Shown one piece after another: positions 25,768 to 34,781 of a DNA stretch of 64,000 nucleotides. The notes under the pieces were generated by a model. That model ran no database searches and was not told the origin of the DNA. It was given only the letters and a program-made list of their open reading frames with translations. Source of the stretch: Microbispora hainanensis (GTDB lineage Bacteria > Actinomycetota > Actinomycetes > Streptosporangiales > Streptosporangiaceae); NCBI RefSeq assembly GCF_006874475.1, contig NZ_VIRM01000051.1, positions 1 through 64,000 of the forward strand. The letters are read 5' to 3'. The position numbers and the translations under genes were made by a program. Positions within the stretch are counted from its first letter, which is position 1, and each line of letters opens with the position of its first letter.

Positions 25768-26703
25768 TCACTTGGTCTGCGTCAGCGTCGCGTAGACGAT
25801 GATGTTGTCGGTGTAGTGGTGCTGCTTGGCGTTGTAGACCCCGCCACAGGTGATCAGCCGCAGCGACGACGTGATCGTGTTGCTGTAGACCCGCTTGGTC
25901 GGGAAGGTCGACTTGCTGACCTGCTCGATCCCGTCAACGGTGAAGATCGCCATCTTGCCGTCCGCGCGGAGAACGGCGATCTTGTTGCCCCGCTTGAGCT
26001 CGCGCAGACGGCTGAAGACGGCGGCGCCCTTGCGGGTGTTCACGTGTCCGAGGATGACCGCCGGCCCCTGGTCGCCGGGGGCCGGCCCGTAGCGGTACCA
26101 GCCGGTCAGGCTGGGCTTGCTCAGCGGGGGCGCCTGGATCACGCCGGACTTGTCCACGCCCACCGAGCCCACCACGGCCTTCACGCCGATGGCGGGAATG
26201 CTGATCTTGAGCGGCCGGCCGGCGGCCTTCTTGCTCGTCGTCTTCTTCGCGCCGGACGACGAGGACGACAGCGGCTTCGAGGACGACGAGGCCGCGCTCG
26301 TGAGGGTCAGCGGGGCGATCGGCTGCAGCGCGGGATCCGGCGGCGGCGCGGTCGGGTCGGCGGCCGTGAGCGGCACGCCCGGCCCGCCCGGGCCCACGGC
26401 CGGCGGCAGGAAGGCCACGTTGCCCGCGCCCCGGACGTTGACCGCGTCCGGAACCTGCCCGCTCTGCTGCGGGTCCGAGGGGCTCAGCACGACGAGCATC
26501 CCGGCCATCACGGCCGCGATGCCGCCGAACGACCCGGCCACGAGCAGCGTCGCGAGGACCGGCTGGGGCAGCGGCTTGCGCGCCTTCTTGGCGTCGGCCA
26601 CCGCACCGGTCTGCTCGGGAGCACCGCTCTGCTGGGGAACGCCGCTCTGCTGGGGAGCGCCACCGTGCTCGGGAGCGCCACCGTCAGGAATGCCGTCGTT
26701 CAT
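25768..26703 (-). CDS. Class F sortase
   Basis: A 311-residue sortase paralogous to that at 21548-22459. It has a cytoplasmic tail with GGAPQQSGVPQQSGAPEQ repeats, a membrane anchor (about 49-73), a Ser/Lys-rich stalk and a catalytic domain with His220 in AVILGHVNTRKGAAVF and Cys286 in LRLITCGGVYNA. No Arg at all follows the Cys (the end reads HHYTDNIIVYATLTQTK), so the canonical catalytic Arg is absent from its usual strand. The ATG at 26703 has GGAGG six bases upstream. It starts 11 bases after the surface-protein gene upstream. Confidence 0.92.
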   Translation of the reverse strand: MNDGIPDGGAPEHGGAPQQSGVPQQSGAPEQTGAVADAKKARKPLPQPVLATLLVAGSFGGIAAVMAGMLVVLSPSDPQQSGQVPDAVNVRGAGNVAFLPPAVGPGGPGVPLTAADPTAPPPDPALQPIAPLTLTSAASSSSKPLSSSSSGAKKTTSKKAAGRPLKISIPAIGVKAVVGSVGVDKSGVIQAPPLSKPSLTGWYRYGPAPGDQGPAVILGHVNTRKGAAVFSRLRELKRGNKIAVLRADGKMAIFTVDGIEQVSKSTFPTKRVYSNTITSSLRLITCGGVYNAKQHHYTDNIIVYATLTQTK

Positions 26704-26714
26704 CGTCATCCTCC

Positions 26715-28172
26715 TCAGCCCCGCTCGCCCGAGTGGGCCGCCCTGCGCCGGAGCATTGCCACACCGCTGAGCATGCCGATCAGCAACAACGCGCCGCCCG
26801 AGCCGATCAGCAGCATGCCCGAGGACGACACACGCTCCGGAGCCTCACCGGTCTGCGCGCCGCCCTGCGGCGTGATCGCCACCTGCGCCACGCTCGGCGT
26901 CGCGGTCAGCGTCACCGTCCTCGTCGCCGTCGGCGACGGACTGCCCTGCGTCACCACCGCCGTCACGATGTAGTGCTGCGTCTGCACGGCGGCCGGCGAC
27001 GGACTGGCCGACGGAGAAGGCGAAGGCGTGGCCGAGGGCGAAGGCGACGGGGAAGGCGACTCGTCGCCCGGGTCCTCGTCGGTGGGACTGGCCGAAGGGC
27101 TCGGCGACGAGCTCGGCGAAGCGGACGCGTCAGGCGAACTGTCCGGCGACGGACTGGCCGTGTTGTCGTCACCGCCCCCGATCTCCACCTGGATGGCGCC
27201 CGGCGCGTTGGCGAGGGTGCACTCGGCGCGGTACTCCTTCGGCGGATTGACCAGATCACGAGTGATCACGCGGAAGGCGTCGAGTTGGCCCGCCTTGGCG
27301 TCCTGGACGTTCTTGATCGTGATCGTGTGCTGCGCGTACTTCAGACCGTGGAACTTCCACAGGGTCTCGCCGCCCTTGTGGGCATCGTTCACGAGAGTGC
27401 CGTCGGGGTTTCGCGAGGGGTCCACCCGCGGCGGAGTCGCCGCCTGGCCGTCGATGGCGATGTCTATCGGTCCCGCGTCCCGGTCCTTTTGCGCGACGTA
27501 TTCGATGCCGGTGCCCGTGAAGGTGTAGGACGCCCAGGCGTCCTTGTCCGTGGTCCGATGCAGGTCGAGGTGATAGTCGTTGTCCTCGCTCGGCCGGTCG
27601 TTGAGGTCCTCCCAGCCGCCGCTGTAGGTGATCGCCGGATCGTCGTCGTTGACCATGACTTCAGAGGCCGCCGGCCGGAAATCGACGAACAACGTGTTGC
27701 CGGGCCGCACCGTGACAGTGCCTGCCCGGTCGGTGTGGCCGAAGTCCGAAATGCCGACGGGCAGATTGAGCGGGACGCCCTTGTCAAGCGGCCCCGACTG
27801 CTCCACGGTTCCCTTCGGCTGAAGCTGGCCGATCCAGCTGCCGCTGATGTTGGCTCGGCCGGTCACATCGATCCGGCCACCCTTGGGCATGTACGCGGGC
27901 GATCCGAAGCGCGTCGCGTCCTTGTAGTTCAGTTTCCACTCGACGTTGAGCGGGTCACCGACGTTGAGCGTCGTCGGGACGGTGAGCCTCGTCCTGAGGT
28001 TCACGGTCCCGGAGCCCGTTCCGGCGATGCCGTTGTTGCAGGTGTAGTCGACGACGAGAGTGGCGGTAGCGGCGCCTGCTGTCATCGACGGCCCGACGAC
28101 GAACGCCGTTCCGGCCAGGCCGAGGGCCAGAGCGGCCATGGTCCTAGGGAGACCAGCTTTCCACCGAATCAC
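26715..28172 (-). CDS. Large secreted surface protein with GGAxTG sorting-type signal
   Basis: A 485-residue protein: signal peptide (to about TAGAA, residue 35), two or more beta-rich domains (TLVVDYTCNNGIAGTGSGTV; ASYTFTGTGIEYVAQKDRDA, which looks like a carbohydrate-binding-type jelly roll), a Ser/Pro/Asp stalk (about 345-395), then GGAQTGEAPERVSSSG (from 437), a membrane segment and LRRRAAHSGERG. The early domain ending with LFVDFRPAA resembles DUF6801-like surface domains, but this is uncertain. The GTG at 28172 has CGGAG upstream. It directly precedes the second sortase gene. Confidence 0.82.
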   Translation of the reverse strand: MIRWKAGLPRTMAALALGLAGTAFVVGPSMTAGAATATLVVDYTCNNGIAGTGSGTVNLRTRLTVPTTLNVGDPLNVEWKLNYKDATRFGSPAYMPKGGRIDVTGRANISGSWIGQLQPKGTVEQSGPLDKGVPLNLPVGISDFGHTDRAGTVTVRPGNTLFVDFRPAASEVMVNDDDPAITYSGGWEDLNDRPSEDNDYHLDLHRTTDKDAWASYTFTGTGIEYVAQKDRDAGPIDIAIDGQAATPPRVDPSRNPDGTLVNDAHKGGETLWKFHGLKYAQHTITIKNVQDAKAGQLDAFRVITRDLVNPPKEYRAECTLANAPGAIQVEIGGGDDNTASPSPDSSPDASASPSSSPSPSASPTDEDPGDESPSPSPSPSATPSPSPSASPSPAAVQTQHYIVTAVVTQGSPSPTATRTVTLTATPSVAQVAITPQGGAQTGEAPERVSSSGMLLIGSGGALLLIGMLSGVAMLRRRAAHSGERG

Positions 28173-28326
28173 CGCATACTCCGATCACAGGACCGCCCTG
28201 GCGGGCCTATAGCAAACCGAAGGTAGATCTTAGAGGCAACCGAAGCGGGCCAAAGGGGTCGTTATGACGATGGTTTCGGAGTTGTGACCCTCCGTACAAC
28301 ATGATCCCGATCGACCAGGGAGGACT

Positions 28327-28339
28327 AGAATCGTATTCT
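28327..28339 (+). promoter_or_regulatory. Palindrome upstream of long-chain acyl-CoA dehydrogenase
   Basis: AGAAT-CGT-ATTCT, a perfect 5-3-5 inverted repeat 39 bases before the start. TAGAAT at 28326-28331 could also be a -10 box, so a bound repressor would cover the promoter. Confidence 0.45.
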
Positions 28340-28378
28340 GGTGCGGCCAACAGACCCTGGGACCGGAAGGCTTACCCG

Positions 28379-29524
28379 ATGCGGCGAGACCTCTTCGACG
28401 AGGAGCACGACCTCTTCCGCGAGACCGTCCGTGAGTTCATGGCCCGCGAGGTCGTCCCCCACCACGCGCAGTGGGAGAAGGACGGCATCGTCCCCCGCGA
28501 CGTGTGGAAGAAGGCGGGCGAGCTGGGCATGTTCGGCTTCTCCGTGCCCGAGGAGTACGGCGGTTCGGGCATCACCGACTTCCGCTACAACACGGTGATC
28601 GTCGAGGAGATCATCCGTGTCGGCGCCAGCGGCCTGGGATTCGGCCTGCACAACGACATCATGGCGCCGTACATGGTCGATCTGACCAACGACGAGCAGA
28701 AGCAGCGCTGGCTGCCCGGCTTCGCGTCGGGCGAGCTGATCACGGCCATCGGGATGACCGAGCCGGGGGCCGGCAGCGACCTGCAGGGCATCCGCACCAC
28801 CGCCGTCCGCGAGGGAGACCACTACGTGGTCAACGGGCAGAAGACCTTCATCACCAACGGCATCAACTCCGACCTCGTCGTGGTCGTGACCAAGACCGAC
28901 CCCTCGGCGGGCGCGCGGGGCACCTCGCTGCTTGTGGTGGAGCGCGGCATGGAGGGCTTCACCCGCGGCCGCAACCTGGAGAAGGTCGGCATGCACGCGC
29001 AGGACACCGCCGAGCTGTTCTTCGAGAACGTCCGGGTGCCGGTGGCCAACCTCCTGGGCGGCGAGGAGGGCCAGGGCTTCTTCCAGCTCATGAACAACCT
29101 GCCGCAGGAACGGCTGTCGATCGCGGTGGCGGCCGTGGCCGCGGCGGAGACGGTGCTGGAGCAGACGATCGAGTACTGCCGCAACCGTACGGCCTTCGGC
29201 CGCAGCATCGGCAAGTTCCAGAACACCCGGTTCCTGCTGGCCGAGCTTTCCACCGAGGTGGAGATCGCCCGCCACTACGTGGACAAGTGCATACGGGCGC
29301 TCAACGCCAAGGAGCTCACGGCCGTCGACGCCGCGAAGGCCAAGTGGTGGACGACCGAGCTGCAGAACAAGGTCATCGACCGGTGCGTCCAGCTCCACGG
29401 CGGCTACGGCTACATGCTGGAATATCCGGTGGCGAAGGCCTGGCTGGACAGCCGCGTGCAGACGATCTACGGCGGCACCACCGAGATCATGAAGGAGATC
29501 ATCGGCCGGTCCTTCGGCTTCTGA
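28379..29524 (+). CDS. Acyl-CoA dehydrogenase, long-chain type
   Basis: A 381-residue acyl-CoA dehydrogenase, full length for the family. FAD and substrate motifs are AIGMTEPGAGSDLQGIRTTA and VVNGQKTFITNGINSDLVVV. At the usual catalytic position the sequence reads IYGGTTEIMKEIIGR, with Gly where short/medium-chain enzymes have Glu. The base is then expected in the helix AAAETVLEQTIEY, as in long-chain and isovaleryl-CoA dehydrogenases. GGAAGG precedes the ATG at 28379; an upstream in-frame ATG at 28301 lies before the operator-like dyad and is unlikely. Confidence 0.94.
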   Translation: MRRDLFDEEHDLFRETVREFMAREVVPHHAQWEKDGIVPRDVWKKAGELGMFGFSVPEEYGGSGITDFRYNTVIVEEIIRVGASGLGFGLHNDIMAPYMVDLTNDEQKQRWLPGFASGELITAIGMTEPGAGSDLQGIRTTAVREGDHYVVNGQKTFITNGINSDLVVVVTKTDPSAGARGTSLLVVERGMEGFTRGRNLEKVGMHAQDTAELFFENVRVPVANLLGGEEGQGFFQLMNNLPQERLSIAVAAVAAAETVLEQTIEYCRNRTAFGRSIGKFQNTRFLLAELSTEVEIARHYVDKCIRALNAKELTAVDAAKAKWWTTELQNKVIDRCVQLHGGYGYMLEYPVAKAWLDSRVQTIYGGTTEIMKEIIGRSFGF

Positions 29525-29554
29525 AAAAGGGCCCCGGATCAGCAAAGGCACGGA

Positions 29555-29716
29555 TCAGCCGTGCTGCTGTCCCCAGATGAGCAGCATGGCCACCACGAAC
29601 ACGACGATCACGCCTCCGTAGGCCACCGGGCTCAGCCGGAAGAACCGGCGCACCTTGTTCAGCAGCCACGCGAACAGGAACGCCAGGAAGACCAGAAGGA
29701 TGAGTCCGGTGTCCAC
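29555..29716 (-). CDS. Small two-helix membrane protein
   Basis: A 53-residue protein with two membrane segments (about 4-20 and 32-48) joined by a basic loop KVRRFFRLSP. It starts with GTG at 29716 (VDTGLILLVFLAFLFAWLLN) and has only a weak ribosome site. Codon positions remain GC-biased as in real genes. It lies between convergent genes. Function unknown. Confidence 0.5.
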   Translation of the reverse strand: MDTGLILLVFLAFLFAWLLNKVRRFFRLSPVAYGGVIVVFVVAMLLIWGQQHG

Positions 29717-29799
29717 ACTGATCAGTATGCGCGGGTTTCCCCGCCCCCGCGTGTCCCTCGGCACAAGCCGCATGCGCGGCACGAGCCACACGGGAGGGC

Positions 29800-30582
29800 T
29801 CAGCGGGAGCCCTCGCGGGCGCCGCCTTCGAGGATCACCCGCGCGACCAGCTCCGGGTCGTCGCTCATCGGCAGGTGGCCGCAGCCCCGCAGCAGCAGCG
29901 CCCGCTGCCCCGCCCACCGTGCCGCGCGTACGGCCTGGCGGCGCGGCAGCAGCCGGTCGCGGTCGCCCCAGGCGATCGTGACCGGCACCTGAGGCGGCGC
30001 GGGCGGCGCGACCCACGCCATCGACTCCAGCGTCTCCTCGAACCCCACGCACTCGCGCATCGCCGTGGCCGCCGCGACCACGGCCTCGCGCGACAGCCGC
30101 TGCGGGTGAGCCACGAGCAGGCCCATGGCGAGCGCCCTGCCCTCGGCCGTGTCGGCCGCGAGCGCGGACAGCCCGCCCATCCGCGTCGCCTGCCGCAGCA
30201 GGCGCAGCACCGTCCGCGCGTACACGTGCTCGGACCGGGACCAGAACCCGATGGGAGACAGCGCGACGGCCGTGCGGACGTCGGCGGAGGACGCCAGGTC
30301 GAGCGCGATGTAGCCGCCGAGCGAGTTGCCCGCGACGTGCGGCCGGCTCAGGCCGAGGCCGGTCCAGAACTCGCGCACCGCCCGCCCCAGCGTCTCCGCG
30401 TTGTACGGCGTGCCGTACGGCAGGGGCGGAGAGTCCCCGAAACCGGGCAGGTCCACCGCGATGACGTCGTGCCGTTCGGCGAGCAGGTCGAGGACCGGCC
30501 GCCAGCCGTGCCGGTGATGACCGATGCCGTGCAGGAGGACCAGCGGCGGGCCGCTGCCGCGGCGGTCGTGGGCGAGCTCCAT
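29800..30582 (-). CDS. Alpha/beta hydrolase
   Basis: A 260-residue alpha/beta-hydrolase fold protein. The oxyanion loop is PLVLLHGIGHHRHGWRPV, the nucleophile is Ser in VAGNSLGGYIALDLA, the acid is Asp in TIAWGDRDRLLP and the His is in LLLRGCGHLPMSDDP. The substrate cannot be inferred. It most resembles small esterases or haloperoxidase-like hydrolases. The ATG at 30582 has a weak ribosome site. Confidence 0.9.
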   Translation of the reverse strand: MELAHDRRGSGPPLVLLHGIGHHRHGWRPVLDLLAERHDVIAVDLPGFGDSPPLPYGTPYNAETLGRAVREFWTGLGLSRPHVAGNSLGGYIALDLASSADVRTAVALSPIGFWSRSEHVYARTVLRLLRQATRMGGLSALAADTAEGRALAMGLLVAHPQRLSREAVVAAATAMRECVGFEETLESMAWVAPPAPPQVPVTIAWGDRDRLLPRRQAVRAARWAGQRALLLRGCGHLPMSDDPELVARVILEGGAREGSR

Positions 30583-30692
30583 GTGTCCGAGTGAAGCACC
30601 CGGAACGGCCGGAAAGAAGCGTGCGGCGCGGCGCGTACGTCGCCGTCAGTTAACGCGTTGGTCTTCTGCACCTGCAATCATGTTCCGTCGCA

Positions 30693-31613
30693 ATGGTTGA
30701 AAATGGAATGAACCGACACATGACTATCACTAAGCCGGAGGAAATCACCGGCGTCGTCCCCGACCTGCCGGAGCCGGACGCGAAGGCCAGCGTCGTCGAT
30801 CTGCTGGAACGCGGCGGATCGGTCGTGGTGCCGATCGGCATCGCCCTCTACGCGCTGCTCTACCTCGGCATCCAGCAGGTCTACGGCATCTTCAACATCA
30901 GCCCCGAGCAGGCGGGCATCGACCAGGCCACCATGTTCGGCCGCCTGGTGGGGTCGCTGGTCCTGCTCGTCATCGCCGGCGCCCTGCTCACGGGCATCGT
31001 CGTGGCTGTCGTGTGGCTGCTCGACAAGGTGACCCTCGGCTATCTGTTCCGCCTGGTCCAGGCCATAAGGGAGCGCCCGTGGGCCGCCGCGATCGTCGGC
31101 GCGCTGTGGTGCGGGGCGACCTACTGGGGCTTCCTCGGCTACCTGGGGCTGGGCGAAGGCGTGTCGCTGGCCGGTGTCGTGATCACCTCGGTGCTGATCG
31201 GCGCCCTGGCCTTCCTCGTGCCGTTCCGGCTGCTGCGGCGGCGGCCGTCCGGCCGCGCGGGCATGAAGATCGTGGTGGCGGCGTTCACCGGCATCGGGCT
31301 GGGCTTCGCGCTGATGGGGCAGATGGAGAGCGACGCGATCGCCGTCGCCGAGAAGGGCAGGCCCGCCAGCATGCTGCTGTCCATGGTGGGCTTCCAGGAC
31401 CAGTGGGTGGTGCTCAACGACCGCGAGAGTGGCAAGGTGCTGCGCAACGGTGTGGAGGTGCTGCTGCTCGGCGAACGCGAGGGCACGTACGCGCTGTATG
31501 ACTGCGCGCATCAGGAGACCTTCCGCATCTCGATGGAGGCGACCGTGCTGCGGCAGGTGACGCTCGAACCCGAGCGCCCGGACGGCTACAGCTGCCTCGA
31601 CCAGAAGCACTGA
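30693..31613 (+). CDS. Multi-pass membrane protein of unknown function
   Basis: A 306-residue protein with about five membrane segments (about 46-64, 87-109, 128-150, 157-175, 190-208) followed by a soluble C-terminal domain of about 95 residues (LSMVGFQDQWVVLNDRESGK ... CAHQETFRISMEATVLRQVT). I do not recognise a family. The start is uncertain among ATG 30693, 30708 and 30720. A hairpin follows the stop. Confidence 0.75.
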   Translation: MVENGMNRHMTITKPEEITGVVPDLPEPDAKASVVDLLERGGSVVVPIGIALYALLYLGIQQVYGIFNISPEQAGIDQATMFGRLVGSLVLLVIAGALLTGIVVAVVWLLDKVTLGYLFRLVQAIRERPWAAAIVGALWCGATYWGFLGYLGLGEGVSLAGVVITSVLIGALAFLVPFRLLRRRPSGRAGMKIVVAAFTGIGLGFALMGQMESDAIAVAEKGRPASMLLSMVGFQDQWVVLNDRESGKVLRNGVEVLLLGEREGTYALYDCAHQETFRISMEATVLRQVTLEPERPDGYSCLDQKH

Positions 31614-31615
31614 CC

Positions 31616-31645
31616 TGAAGCGCCCCCACAACGGGAGGCGCTTCA
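31616..31645. terminator. Hairpin between convergent genes
   Basis: TGAAGCGCC pairs with GGCGCTTCA over a 12-base loop, between the stops at 31613 and 31650. Confidence 0.6.
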
Positions 31646-31649
31646 CCGT

Positions 31650-33878
31650 CTAACGGCCGCCGATGGGGATCTCGAACCAGACCGCCTTGCCCTCACGGGT
31701 GGGGCGGGAGCCCCAGCGGCGCGCGAGCTGGTCGACGAGATAGAGGCCGCGGCCGCCCTCGTCGTTCTCCCCCGCGCTGCGGATGCGGGGCAGGCGCAGG
31801 TCCTGGTCGAAGACCTCGACCCAGACGGACTCCGCGCCCCTGCGCAGCCGCAGCGTGAACTCCTTGTCGCCCGCGATCTCCTCTTCGAAGCCCGGCACGT
31901 CCCACGACTCGTCGAACGGCAGCGGCGGCCCGTCGAGCACCAGTTCGCGGCGCGGCACGCTGGCGCTGGCGGCGTGCAGCACCACGTTGGTCACGACCTC
32001 GGAGACGAGCAGGCAGGCCAGCTCCGCGCGTTCCTCTGGCACCTGCCATCCGGCGAACGCCTCGGACGCCATCCGCCGGGCCTCGCTCACCATGATCGGC
32101 TGGGCCGGGAACGTGCGCTCCTGGGACTGCAGCTCGGCGCCCGCGGAGCGGACGACGAGGATCGCCATGTCGTCGTCGATCTCGCCGGGTACGGCCACCG
32201 TGGCCAGGTCGGCGATGCGCTCGACGGACTCCCCCGACGCCTTGGCGAGCTTCTCCCGCAGGATGTCGAGCGCCTCGTCGTCGGCGGGGACGCCCGTGGC
32301 GGAGTCGCGCGGCGGCCTGCGGTCGACCAGGCCGTCGGTGTAGAGGAGCAGGGTCGCGCCGGGCGGCAGCACCCGCGTCTCCTCCTTGTAGACCAGGTCG
32401 GCGTGCATGCCCTTGGCCCGCACGCCGAGCGGCTGGCCGACCTCGGTGATGTCCAGGTCTCTGACCTCGCCGTCCACGATCAGCAGCGGCGGCGCGTGCC
32501 CGGCGTTGGCGAACGACAACTGTCTCGACCACGCGTCGTACACCATGTATTGACAGGTGACGATCGGCGGGTTGGTGATGTCGGCGCCGAAGTCGTCGTG
32601 CTCCGGCGCGGCGACGATCCTGGTCCACTCGTCGAGGCGGGCGAGGATGTCGGCGGGCGGTTTGTCGTCCTGGGCGAAGGCCCGCAACGCGGCCCTGAGC
32701 TGGCCCATGACCGCCGCCGCCTTGGCACCCCTGCCCTCGACGTCGCCGATCACGATGCCGACGCGGCCGGCCGACAGCGGGATCACGTCATACCAGTCGC
32801 CGCCCACCTGGGTCTGGATGCCCTGGCCGTGCGAGGCGAGCGGGGCGGCCGGGTAGTAGCGGACGGCGATCTCCAGGCCGTCGAGCGAGGGCAGCGGCTG
32901 ACGCGGGAGCAGGTGCTTCTGGAACGACTCGGCGGTGTGCCGTTCCTCCTCGAACAGCAGCGCGTTGTCGACGGCGAGCGCGACGCGGGTGGCGATGGCG
33001 CCGACGAAGTCGCGGTCGAAGGTGTCGTAGTGGGGCGACCGCCGGTTGGTGAGGTTCGACAGGCCGAGGTACATGAGGCCGAGCGTCTCGCCGCGCACGC
33101 ACAGCGGGGCGACGATGGCGGAGGTCATCCCGATCTCGCCGCACAGCCGGGCCGCGCCCTCGCTCGGTGCGGGGTGGCTGACCTGGGAGAAGTCTTCGAC
33201 GAGGATCGTCTCCTGGCGGCGCAGGGCGCTCTCGGCGTAGTGCCCGAGGGGATATCTGATCTCCGCGCCCACCGGCCGCCAGGTGTCCGGCGGCGGCGTC
33301 CAGCCGTTCACGTGCGTGGAGACCTTGCGCACCAGGCGGTCGCCCTCGTTCAGCTCGATGAAGCAGTGGTCGGCGAACTGCGGGACGAGCATGTCCGCGA
33401 CCCGGTTGAGCGTCTCCTCGACATACAGGGAGCCGGCGAGCCGCTCGCCGATCCGTTCGAGCAGGCCGAAGCGGTCCTTCTCACGCTCGTTGCTGCGCAT
33501 CGCCTCGCGCGCGGTGATCACGATGCCGCTCACCGAGCCGGAGGGGTGGCGCAGCGGCACGGCCTGCGCGCGTACGTAGATCGTCGTGCCGTCGCCGCGG
33601 GTCACGTCGAACGTGCCCTCCCACACGTTGCCGCGCAGCACGTGCTTGGCCAGTTCGGCCGCGAGCGGATGGTCCTTCTCCGAGATTCCGAGGGTGTGCA
33701 GCGACTCCTTGCCGGGAGACGCGCCCACGCGGCCGAACAACTGCTCGGCGAAGGGGTTCCAGTACAGGACGTTGCTGAAGCGGTCGGTCACGACCACCGC
33801 CATCTCCGCGTGCTCGAGCACGGAACCGGCGGAAAGGTGGTCGTCGGCGTCCTGTGACAGATCTCCCCATCGCCTCAT
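31650..33878 (-). CDS. PAS-GAF-SpoIIE phosphatase with ATPase-like (anti-sigma kinase) domain
   Basis: A 742-residue multidomain regulator. Order: PAS (about 20-125, VLEHAEMAVVVTDRFSNVLY), GAF (about 145-300), PP2C/SpoIIE phosphatase (about 315-535; metal ligands in GGDWYDVIPL, VIGDVEGRGAKAAAVM and EIDDDMAILVVR) and a C-terminal HATPase domain (about 590-742; LVSEVVTNVVLHA, GGRGLYLVDQLA). Such Streptomyces-type proteins dephosphorylate STAS antagonists and can bind sigma factors. A STAS protein lies at 46618-46965, though not adjacent. The ATG at 33878 is the likely start, with AAGGGA some 11 bases upstream. Confidence 0.92.
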   Translation of the reverse strand: MRRWGDLSQDADDHLSAGSVLEHAEMAVVVTDRFSNVLYWNPFAEQLFGRVGASPGKESLHTLGISEKDHPLAAELAKHVLRGNVWEGTFDVTRGDGTTIYVRAQAVPLRHPSGSVSGIVITAREAMRSNEREKDRFGLLERIGERLAGSLYVEETLNRVADMLVPQFADHCFIELNEGDRLVRKVSTHVNGWTPPPDTWRPVGAEIRYPLGHYAESALRRQETILVEDFSQVSHPAPSEGAARLCGEIGMTSAIVAPLCVRGETLGLMYLGLSNLTNRRSPHYDTFDRDFVGAIATRVALAVDNALLFEEERHTAESFQKHLLPRQPLPSLDGLEIAVRYYPAAPLASHGQGIQTQVGGDWYDVIPLSAGRVGIVIGDVEGRGAKAAAVMGQLRAALRAFAQDDKPPADILARLDEWTRIVAAPEHDDFGADITNPPIVTCQYMVYDAWSRQLSFANAGHAPPLLIVDGEVRDLDITEVGQPLGVRAKGMHADLVYKEETRVLPPGATLLLYTDGLVDRRPPRDSATGVPADDEALDILREKLAKASGESVERIADLATVAVPGEIDDDMAILVVRSAGAELQSQERTFPAQPIMVSEARRMASEAFAGWQVPEERAELACLLVSEVVTNVVLHAASASVPRRELVLDGPPLPFDESWDVPGFEEEIAGDKEFTLRLRRGAESVWVEVFDQDLRLPRIRSAGENDEGGRGLYLVDQLARRWGSRPTREGKAVWFEIPIGGR

Positions 33879-33998
33879 GCCACGACCGTCCCTTGTCGAG
33901 GTGGGTTCGCTATGCCGGGCACGGGCGCTCCTGCGATGGCTGGGTCGCGAGAAATGAAAGGACTCCCTAGGGGATTCAACCAGGCACAACTCATTCCG

Positions 33999-34703
33999 TC
34001 ATCGTCTGGTGACAAAAACGTGTGAGGCGACGTCCCTCGGAAGGTCCGCGGTCGTGGTTCCCACCTCACCATCACCAGTCACCGTTACACCGTTGTCACT
34101 CGCCGCGAGCGTGACCTCGCGTCCCGGTTGTATCCCAACTTGCTTGAGTTTAAGCATCACAGCCGGGTCGCTTTGCACTTGTTCGCTGATTCGGCGCACT
34201 ACAACGGGCACGGGGGCCTGTCCCGCGAGGGTCACCATGGGAGACACCATCTCATCTCCGGTCGAAGCGGACTGGGGCACCCCCAGCTCGTCGAGACCCG
34301 GGATCGGGTTGCCGTGCGGGCACACCCGGGGGTTCTTGAGAAGGTTCACGAGCCGGGTCTCCACCGACTCGGACATCACGTGCTCCCAGCGGCACGCCTC
34401 GATGTGGACCTCTTCCCAGGGCATGCCGATCACCTGCGTCAGCAGGCACTCGGCGAGGCGGTGCTTGCGCATGACGCGGATCGCCAGCGTGCGGCCCAGC
34501 GCGGTCATGCTGAGGTGCCTGTCACCCTCGACCTTGACCAGGCCGTCGCGCTCCATGCGCGCGACCGTCTGGCTGACGGTCGGACCGCTCTGCTGCAGCC
34601 GCTCGGCGATCCGGGCGCGAAGCGGGACGATGCCCTCCTCTTCGAGCTCGAAAATCGTCCGGAGATACATCTCCGTCGTGTCGATCAGGCCGTGTGCGGT
34701 CAA
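33999..34703 (-). CDS. ideR: DtxR/IdeR-family metal-dependent transcriptional regulator
   Basis: A 234-residue regulator. The N-terminal HTH reads ARIAERLQQSGPTVSQTVAR. The dimerisation/metal-binding domain holds the expected ligands in MRKHRLAECLL, VHIEACRWEHVMSE, and a C-terminal SH3-like domain ends EVGTTTADLPRDVASHVFVT. It fits iron-dependent repressors of the DtxR/IdeR group. The TTG start at 34703 has GGAGGAGCC upstream. It diverges from the UdgX gene with 78 bases between. Confidence 0.9.
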   Translation of the reverse strand: MTAHGLIDTTEMYLRTIFELEEEGIVPLRARIAERLQQSGPTVSQTVARMERDGLVKVEGDRHLSMTALGRTLAIRVMRKHRLAECLLTQVIGMPWEEVHIEACRWEHVMSESVETRLVNLLKNPRVCPHGNPIPGLDELGVPQSASTGDEMVSPMVTLAGQAPVPVVVRRISEQVQSDPAVMLKLKQVGIQPGREVTLAASDNGVTVTGDGEVGTTTADLPRDVASHVFVTRR

Positions 34704-34781
34704 GGCTCCTCCAGTCCTTGTAAATCGATGCTACGACCTCCCCCGTGTTCGCAGCCGACCCTATTGGGGAAGCGACCCAGG

